A stretch of DNA of 64,000 nucleotides, taken from Lepiota brunneoincarnata. Lineage: Eukaryota > Basidiomycota > Agaricomycetes > Agaricales > Agaricaceae. Shown here in pieces: positions 58,327 to 64,000 of this stretch (position 1 is its first letter; every line of letters starts with the position of its first letter). The position numbers and the translations under genes are program-made. Below the pieces are notes generated by a model. The model was not told the origin of the DNA. It saw nothing but the letters and a program-made list of their open reading frames with translations, and did not search any database. The DNA lies in NCBI GenBank assembly GCA_023014365.1, contig JAEBUN010000009.1, positions 558,001-622,000 of the forward strand, in the 5' to 3' direction.

Positions 58327-58904
58327 CCGATTTTAGATAGCGCCGCCCATCGGTGAGCACCGTTTTTAGGACTTTGCTTCTGATTACACCGATATTTTAA
58401 GGCGCTGCTGGTAATCGCGATTGGGAGTCAAGTATATCGTCACACCCAGCGTAGATGTGGTAACACCCGCTCGTCCGGTCCAGCCGAGTAACGTGTTAGC
58501 GCCAATTTGGTCATAAGTGTTCGGGATGGGATCCTCCTTTCACGAACGACGGCAGCCAATTCAGGAAACTCTATGCCCAAATACGGATAACTCTCTACCA
58601 CTGCTGGAAAGCTGATTGTCCATGCGCATCATTCCCGGGTCACCTTACAATCTCCCTTAGCCGAGGCCATATGCACGCTGGGTCGCTCAGCTGTCGCGCC
58701 AAGGTATATCGGTACTAGATATACGCATCACGGCAGTGCGCATATAAACGTCCGTGCCCAACCATACGCGCCTATCCACGGCTAATTTAACCTTGGAACA
58801 GAGGTGGAAGGGAGCGAAGACGAGTGATCGATACGTTGTCATGGATTGCAAACATTACAGTGAACTCGGGGTAACACACGCTTAAGTGGATAACACAAGA
58901 AAGA

Positions 58905-58923
58905 GGGGGGGGGGGGGGGGGGG
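58905..58923. repeat. G19 homopolymer
   Basis: Nineteen consecutive G, about 145 bases downstream of the FAM72-like stop. It reads as C19 in the sense strand of that gene. Confidence 0.9.
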
Positions 58924-59068
58924 CTAGTATCACAAATGGACCACATGTCCAACAATACAAAGGGGGAAGGACAGGGGAAAACGACAACTCCATGGACGAG
59001 GTCGGTGCATCGTTTTCATGATATGAACATACAAGTGATCATGACGGAATCGTAAAAGCGCGCTCGGA

Positions 59069-60240
59069 TCACCGACCAAACACCACTTTGCCGAGGCTCC
59101 TTCCTCTTCGCTCCATGTTACTTGCGTCCGCACTTGCATGCATCTTCCTGCCTGGACTGGTTTTACTCCTCGCTCGGTGATCATCCTCTACTCCCGGAAT
59201 TTCTCCACACCTTGTCAGATGGTGCCAAAATAGAACGTCCCCGGGTTTCAAGGCTCTCGATGTCGGCAGGTCCTTGTGTTCTAGAGACACCCCAGAGCTT
59301 GTAGTGAAAATAGTAGCGCTGACGAGCGGAGGCGGACTGGAGTCAGAGTTCAAGGAAGGTGTGGGCGGGGAAGCGGGCGAAGTCGGCCTGAGATTTGGGG
59401 AGTGAGAGTTGGAAGGAGGGTAGGAAGTGTGTAGCGGTGAAGATAGATCGGAGAGCGGCGGTGTTGCAGCAGCTGTAACAAGGGGATTCGCTTGTTCGAG
59501 GGGAGGGGTCGATAGTCGCTCTAAGCCAAGACCAGGGGAGCTGGTGCGAGGATAGGGTCGCGGAAGCGAAACATGAATCTCCCGTGTGCTTAATTGGTCT
59601 GGAGGACCGACGACAACGCCCGTGGGCTCGTAGGGGATAACACCGGGTTCATCCTGAATATAATGGCGCTCCGTCCCGACCACCTCACTCGAGTGGAAGA
59701 CGAAGCGGTGACCGTTGGTGGCGCGGTTTGTGGCAGATATAGAAGATGTACAGCGTGTGCACTTTGATGGGCCGTGTCAGGACAGGTACAGGCATACTAC
59801 AAGGTCGAATACCCACAGGGATGACAATCATGTAGCCGATAGTGTTTCCACAACCGTGACAACAAAGTGTCTGTGTGAGGCATTCGCACGTGCGAGGGGG
59901 AACGTTGGAGGACGTTGGGCGACAGGGGGAGCGGCACCTGCAGGGCGTCGGGGTTGGCAGCATAGGCGGAACAGTTGATGGGAAGGGCATCTGAAGAAAA
60001 GAGAGAGACGTTGGGTCTAAGGAGGAGAACAGCCTGGGGGAGGAGGGAGGGGTCAGAGAGGGCTGGGAGGACAAAGACGGGGAAAGAACTCAGGAGGACC
60101 TTCATGGCGCGGTTTGTGAGAAAGGTACCGCATGACTTACAGTCGAGGATCCAGACCTTGTGTGCGATGGGGGGTGGCGGAGGCTGGGGATAGGGATTTG
60201 CGGGGAAGAGATGAGTCTGGTTATAGTATGTGTACGCCAT
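59069..60240 (-). CDS. FAM72-family protein
   Basis: The product starts MAYTYYNQTHLFPANP and soon shows VWILDCKSCGTFLTNRAMKV, matching the FAM72 opening CKxC...LxxRAMKA. Then come NVSLFSSDALP, ECLTQTLCCHGCGNTIGYMI, VIPCTRCTS and NGHRFVFHSSEV, with cysteine pairs spaced as in FAM72 zinc sites. The C-terminus is a long Pro/Ser-rich tail with RALKPGDVLFWHHLTRCGEIPG. An intron of about 60 bases (GTGGGT...CAAAG) joins VIP to CTRC. Between VLQR and TCECL the frame moves +1 at a five-C run (59896-59900 on the plus strand GGGGG). Human FAM72A antagonises the uracil glycosylase UNG2; whether the fungal protein does is unknown. It is divergent from RRP17 across 111 bases. Confidence 0.75.
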
Positions 60241-60351
60241 GAGAGGGCTCTTGAGAGAGATGGATATTTAGCACTTTTATAGATCACACTTGCCCCTTTC
60301 GGTCACCCGATCATTGCTGACTAATCATATCTTCTTTGTTCGCCAACCGTC
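60241..60351. promoter_or_regulatory. 111-base bidirectional promoter, FAM72-like / RRP17
   Basis: Divergent ATGs are 111 bases apart, the shortest such interval in the window. No motif recognised. Confidence 0.45.
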
Positions 60352-61230
60352 ATGAACAACCTCGCCACGCTCACCCGCTCCCACAAGATCATCGCCGAAA
60401 AAAAGCGCGCGAGACGCCAACAGATCCAGCAAGTCGTATTTGATGATAACGCCCGAAGGTGCGCCCAAACCTCATTCCCCTTCCCGCTCTGCCCTCCCCC
60501 CGTGACGCCCACCAGCGAATTCCTCACAGGTTTCCATAAGCGCAAACTCGCAAAGACAGACGCCGCCCGCAAGAAGGCACAGGAACGCGAAAAACAGGAG
60601 CGGCTAGAAACCCGGCGCGAGGTTCGTCTCTGCCTTTCTGACTTTCTGATTCATGCCCATTTTGTTCCTGATATCCATCCTCGCAGCAACGCCGCGCCCT
60701 CCGTGAGCAAGCTATTGAAAATGCCAAAAAGGTCGAAGACGCTTACGCTTCTATCTATGGTACTATATCGCCTCGCCTCGCCTTCACCGCACTAGCTTCT
60801 TACGTTGCCATTGCTCACAGGCCAAGGACACAAGGATGAAGAAGATGAATGGCCTGGTATTAGCTCCTCTGACGACAAAGGCAACCAACAAGCCAAGGAA
60901 TATGAAGACGAACAGGTACTAACGACAGTTACCGTGGTGGAAGATTTCGATCCCGATGCCATTCTGCACAATCCTCCAGAGACTCATCCCCCTTCAGCAA
61001 ACCTTCCCTGTCATCACCCGCAGGGAGTCAGCACAAAGCCAACCCCACCTCCAGGACCAGCCCCACTGTCCAAGAAACCCAAGTCTCAAAAGATACGTTA
61101 TCAAACAAAAGAGGCACGGAAAGTCGAACGTCTAAAACAATTTGCCCGTCGAACCGAAAAGGCGAAACGTGCCGGTGGAAAGCCTATCCACAAATCCTTT
61201 TCCAAGAAGAAAAAAGGTGGCTCAAAATAA
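60352..61230 (+). CDS. RRP17: Nucleolar protein Rrp17/NOL12 (Nop25 family)
   Basis: The family signature VVFDDNARSEFLTGFHKRK is formed across an intron (AG|GTGCGC...ACCAG|C). It is followed by a basic coiled coil (KKAQEREKQERLETRREQRRALREQ), AIENAKKVEDAYASIYG and a C-terminus rich in Lys (KIRYQTKEARKVERLKQFAR, KPIHKSFSKKKKGG). Rrp17 is a nucleolar 5'-3' exonuclease in 27S pre-rRNA processing in yeast; NOL12 is the human counterpart. Four exons; ATG 60352, stop TAA 61228-61230. All junctions keep frame. Confidence 0.88.
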
Positions 61231-63373
61231 AGATGACAGACCCCATTGCGATGATCGTACTGTAGCCCGCCGTAATATCACCATCTGCACGCTGGTTCCG
61301 CCTATGAACCTCGTGGCAGACCAGAGACTGCACAAAAATCACTGGTGCAAGCAACGTGTATCCATGTGCTGCGCTAGGGCATATCCGTTCAGACACCATC
61401 GTGCATGCACATCCCTTTCTCCATAAGGCAGCATGAGTGATCCAGTTGACAGAGCATAGCCAGTTGGCTCCTTCTGCTACAAGTACTACACTTTGCTGTT
61501 GGCATTTCCGAAGAATATTTAAACAATTTCGAGAATCCCCTTTCTGATCATAAGTGTATGATGTTATCGCGATTCCGAGGTCCCAATTCCAAGGCCTGTC
61601 GACCGTGATGCACGACGGCCCGTACCATCTAACTTGAATCTAAGTTCATCGGGATCAGAAAGCCCAGATTAATTGATTTTTGTTGTGGAAGCTGATAGGA
61701 CCATGTCTCTGCCGGACTACCGGTTTTCGACGGGAACCCCTGGGAACCCTTTATTACGTAAAATGCCACTCAACAACCAGTGTTTTCCAGCTTCGGCAAG
61801 GACGGAGAGCTGGTGGCTGAAATGGCAAGCAACGGCCAAGGTATGAATGATCGCATCGCAGCTTTTGCTTCATGGAAAACAGCCCGGGCAGGAAGGGCCT
61901 GAGTCGGTGGGGAGCATGCCGTATCTGATAACCCATGCAAAGAGGGTTAAATACCGTCACAGCACTGTGCGAGTCCAATTTCTTTGAACCGGCCGTAGGC
62001 TCGTGTTCGAGTGGTTGTACCGAGCAGAGTGTACCCAGATTAAGGTCGGGGTCTTGGTACCACCCAGGTTAATTCACATACTCCCAAGTCGAAAAACATT
62101 TTTTTAACAGCTCCCAGTGCCGCGAAATAATGTCGGCTAGGCATACCAATATTTGTAGCCATATAGCAGTCGCATACGCGTTTCCGGGTAGAATGGCTAA
62201 AATGTGTGCGGCATTAGTGCCCCGGTGAATATTCTTGAGCAACTGCTGAACGTGTAGTCCCCAACTTATCACAAGCCTTCATAACCACTCGGTGGATACG
62301 AAGGCGTCATCAAAACCCGGCTGTAAGGATTATGAAAACATACTTGGTGCCATTGACCCTGCTCCCGCCCACTATGGACGAGTTTCATGGCGACTGATCT
62401 CGAACCGTTCAAATTTTCACTTTTAAGTTTACTGGTGCATGGGATTTGGGCGGCTGTGGAGGGTGTCGGGGTCCAGACATATTCTTCAGTAAAGGCAGCA
62501 GTTTTGTGGGGCAGCATATATGCTTCGTAGACAGCCATTTTGGTGCCGTGTTTTGATGGTACAATGAAGCCATATAAGAAGTCTGGCACAGAGCACGGGC
62601 TCGGGCTTGAATTCAATTGTCTTGCCGAGGTCCTTTGCAACTCTCAGCGCACATGCTGTGTGTTAGTAGTAAGCTTCGCTGGGGGACTAGGGAACTACCG
62701 CAGTATAGATGAAACGGTCCTCACAATTTTCAATGCATATCCATAGTGTAGATGGCTATCTAATAATTACTGACTAAGCCAAGTCGGTGCTACGGACGGT
62801 CAAGACCCCGACCGGTACACACCTCTACCGGTCTCCCACTAATGAGCAAAATAATTATCAGCAGGGTTTCCATCGAAAACCGGGGTTGCTGAATAGTATA
62901 GAACGCACGGCACATTATTGGGATCGAAATCAGAAAATAATGATTGATACGGTGCGACTGGTGGGTTTACATCGCCTGGACGACTTTCTCCATTTCCCAA
63001 TGGCGAACCCACAGCCATGGTAAAGAGCCCCAATGTCGAAGATCTCCAATATAATTCATCACGCGGATTCGAAGCCTGGGACAGGGGTCCTCTCACTGTG
63101 GCTTCTCGAACCTCGGGGTGAGAGCAGGAGACCTAAGCCAGATCCAACTATACCAGGTGGAGATAACTATCACTAGCCTAGGACACTAAGCCTGAGGGAT
63201 AGAAAACCCGTGCTGGTGGGCTCGTGGAGAGTTAGCTGGAAGGCACGTGATATGATGCATAACGTGTCCTGATGGCGTCGTGCAGGTCGACTACCGCGAG
63301 CTTGGCCAGCCTCAGCCCTCATTGCTTCATCCTTGTCGTACATTCAGTTGAACAACTATCTCCTTTACAAATA
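61231..63373. other. Gene-poor stretch
   Basis: About 2.1 kb between RRP17 and BOS1. Mostly without coding signal; a possible decayed gene on the minus strand is listed separately. Confidence 0.5.
62269..63096 (-). other. Possible decayed or error-ridden gene
   Basis: Two minus-strand pieces look protein-like: SLFSDFDPNNVPCVLYYSA and TPVFDGNPADNYFAH near 62840-62930, and AVYEAYMLPHKTAAFTEEYVW with KLVHSGREQGQWHQVCF near 62300-62540. They are in different frames with no clear splice link, and the family is unknown. Real exons of an unrecognised gene or a relic are both possible. Confidence 0.25.
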
Positions 63374-64000
63374 ATGAATTCCTTGTATACCTCTGGTGTA
63401 CGGCAAACAACCTCCCTTCAGTCCGACCTGGAGCGACTACGAAATGGCGACACTTCAGCCTCCCTGCTTGGTACGTTCGCCTCTCCGTTACCCAAGTACC
63501 CGCTTTTCTGACCATTTCCACTGTTAGGGCAGATATCTGCTTCACTGGCTGCAATGAGCCGGACGATAGATGACTATGACGCCATGGCAAAACGGGAGAT
63601 GATCAAGGCTAAGCAAGAGAAAGCTCAAATGTATGTGAGGAGCTTCCCTGGCTCATCGTAGATCCGACTCTCATGAACAACCCCTCGTGACCCTAGGCGT
63701 GTACAAAAATTCCGCTCTGACTACCTGGAATTCCGAAGCCAATTCGAGAAACTCAAGGCAGACGCCCTCGACCAGGTTCGTGGCGTGGAATCCCTCTGAT
63801 TAGTGACAAAGCTAACCAGTCCCCTTCTCCATGGTTGCCCTATCCAGCAAACAGCTTCTCAACGAGCCGAACTTATCTCCGCCTCCGCTACAGAAAACTC
63901 CCCTTCAGACACAAGACGCCGCTTCCTAACAACCGCCCCTCCTCCACAATCCACACTCCATCCTGGTCTCCGCCCCTCGAACCAATCAGACACCGTATCC
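63374..64000 (+). CDS. BOS1: ER-Golgi v-SNARE Bos1, 3' partial
   Basis: Bos1 is the Qb SNARE of ER-to-Golgi transport vesicles. From ATG 63374 the exons give MNSLYTSGVRQTTSLQSDLE, GQISASLAAMSRTIDDYD, MAKREMIKAKQEKAQMRVQKF, YLEFRSQFEKLKAD and QTASQRAELI, the usual Bos1 N-terminal helices. Introns start at GTACGT (G|GG junction after SLL), GTATGT (AT|G) and GTTCGT (CAG|CAA). The window ends in the linker before the SNARE helix and the membrane anchor, which must lie to the right. Confidence 0.9.

Larger units (their letters stand above)
56781..59068. other. Long intergenic stretch with possible decayed gene
   Basis: About 2.3 kb. The left part is the Set9 promoter. A coding-like Pro/Ser-rich tract on the plus strand is listed separately. 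The right part, with the G19 run, is the 3' flank of the FAM72 gene. Confidence 0.5.

Noticed and set aside
1..64000. CRISPR array, prophage or secondary-metabolite cluster
   Set aside because: No regularly spaced repeats, phage genes, or polyketide, peptide or terpene synthase genes were found; the gene set is ordinary fungal housekeeping plus secreted hydrolases.

Overview
The window is nuclear DNA of a filamentous basidiomycete fungus, probably an agaricomycete. Almost every gene is split by introns of about 49-60 bases with GT...AG ends, and genes lie close together on both strands. The recognisable proteins (MCM2, CCT6, UPF2, Mei2, Set9, Mia40, Bos1, Tudor-SN) are eukaryotic, with fungal-style domain layouts. 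I saw no bacterial operon, rRNA, tRNA, CRISPR array or intact transposon.

Layout: (1) 1-13.4 kb: 3' part of a PH/Sec7-domain gene, an NFKBIL1-like J-domain protein, Mia40, MCM2 (minus), an Emi1-type twin-CX9C protein (minus), an alpha/beta hydrolase with broken frame, and a formate/nitrite transporter (minus). (2) 14.9-30 kb: Mei2-like RNA-binding protein, mitochondrial ribosomal protein bS6m, a HAD phosphatase, a secreted S41-type peptidase, Tudor-SN and a CaMKK/Ssp1-like kinase. (3) 30-37.7 kb: UPF2 and an ATRIP/Rad26-like checkpoint protein, divergent across 168 bases. (4) 37.8-44.8 kb: a gene-poor island with two secreted class 3 lipases and a short relic of a third. (5) 44.8-61.2 kb: a coiled-coil protein with an eleven-glycine GX3 ladder, an amidohydrolase-like protein, a large unrecognised gene, CCT6, the histone H4K20 methyltransferase Set9, a FAM72 homologue and the nucleolar protein Rrp17. 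(6) 61.2-64 kb: a gene-poor stretch, then the 5' part of the SNARE gene BOS1.

Most genes are housekeeping: replication and genome stability (MCM2, ATRIP-like, Set9, perhaps FAM72), mitochondrial biogenesis (Mia40, Emi1-like, bS6m), RNA metabolism (UPF2, Mei2, Tudor-SN, Rrp17), protein folding and traffic (CCT6, Bos1). The accessory content is the lipase island, the S41 peptidase and the transporter.

A recurring oddity is that conserved reading frames are interrupted by apparent one-base changes, mostly an extra base. The clearest is in CCT6, where one extra G destroys a conserved VPGAGA motif. This suggests residual insertion-type assembly errors more than real gene death, so the 'broken' genes here should not be read as pseudogenes without resequencing. 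Gene models were built by eye from splice signals and family similarity; starts and some intron borders are provisional.
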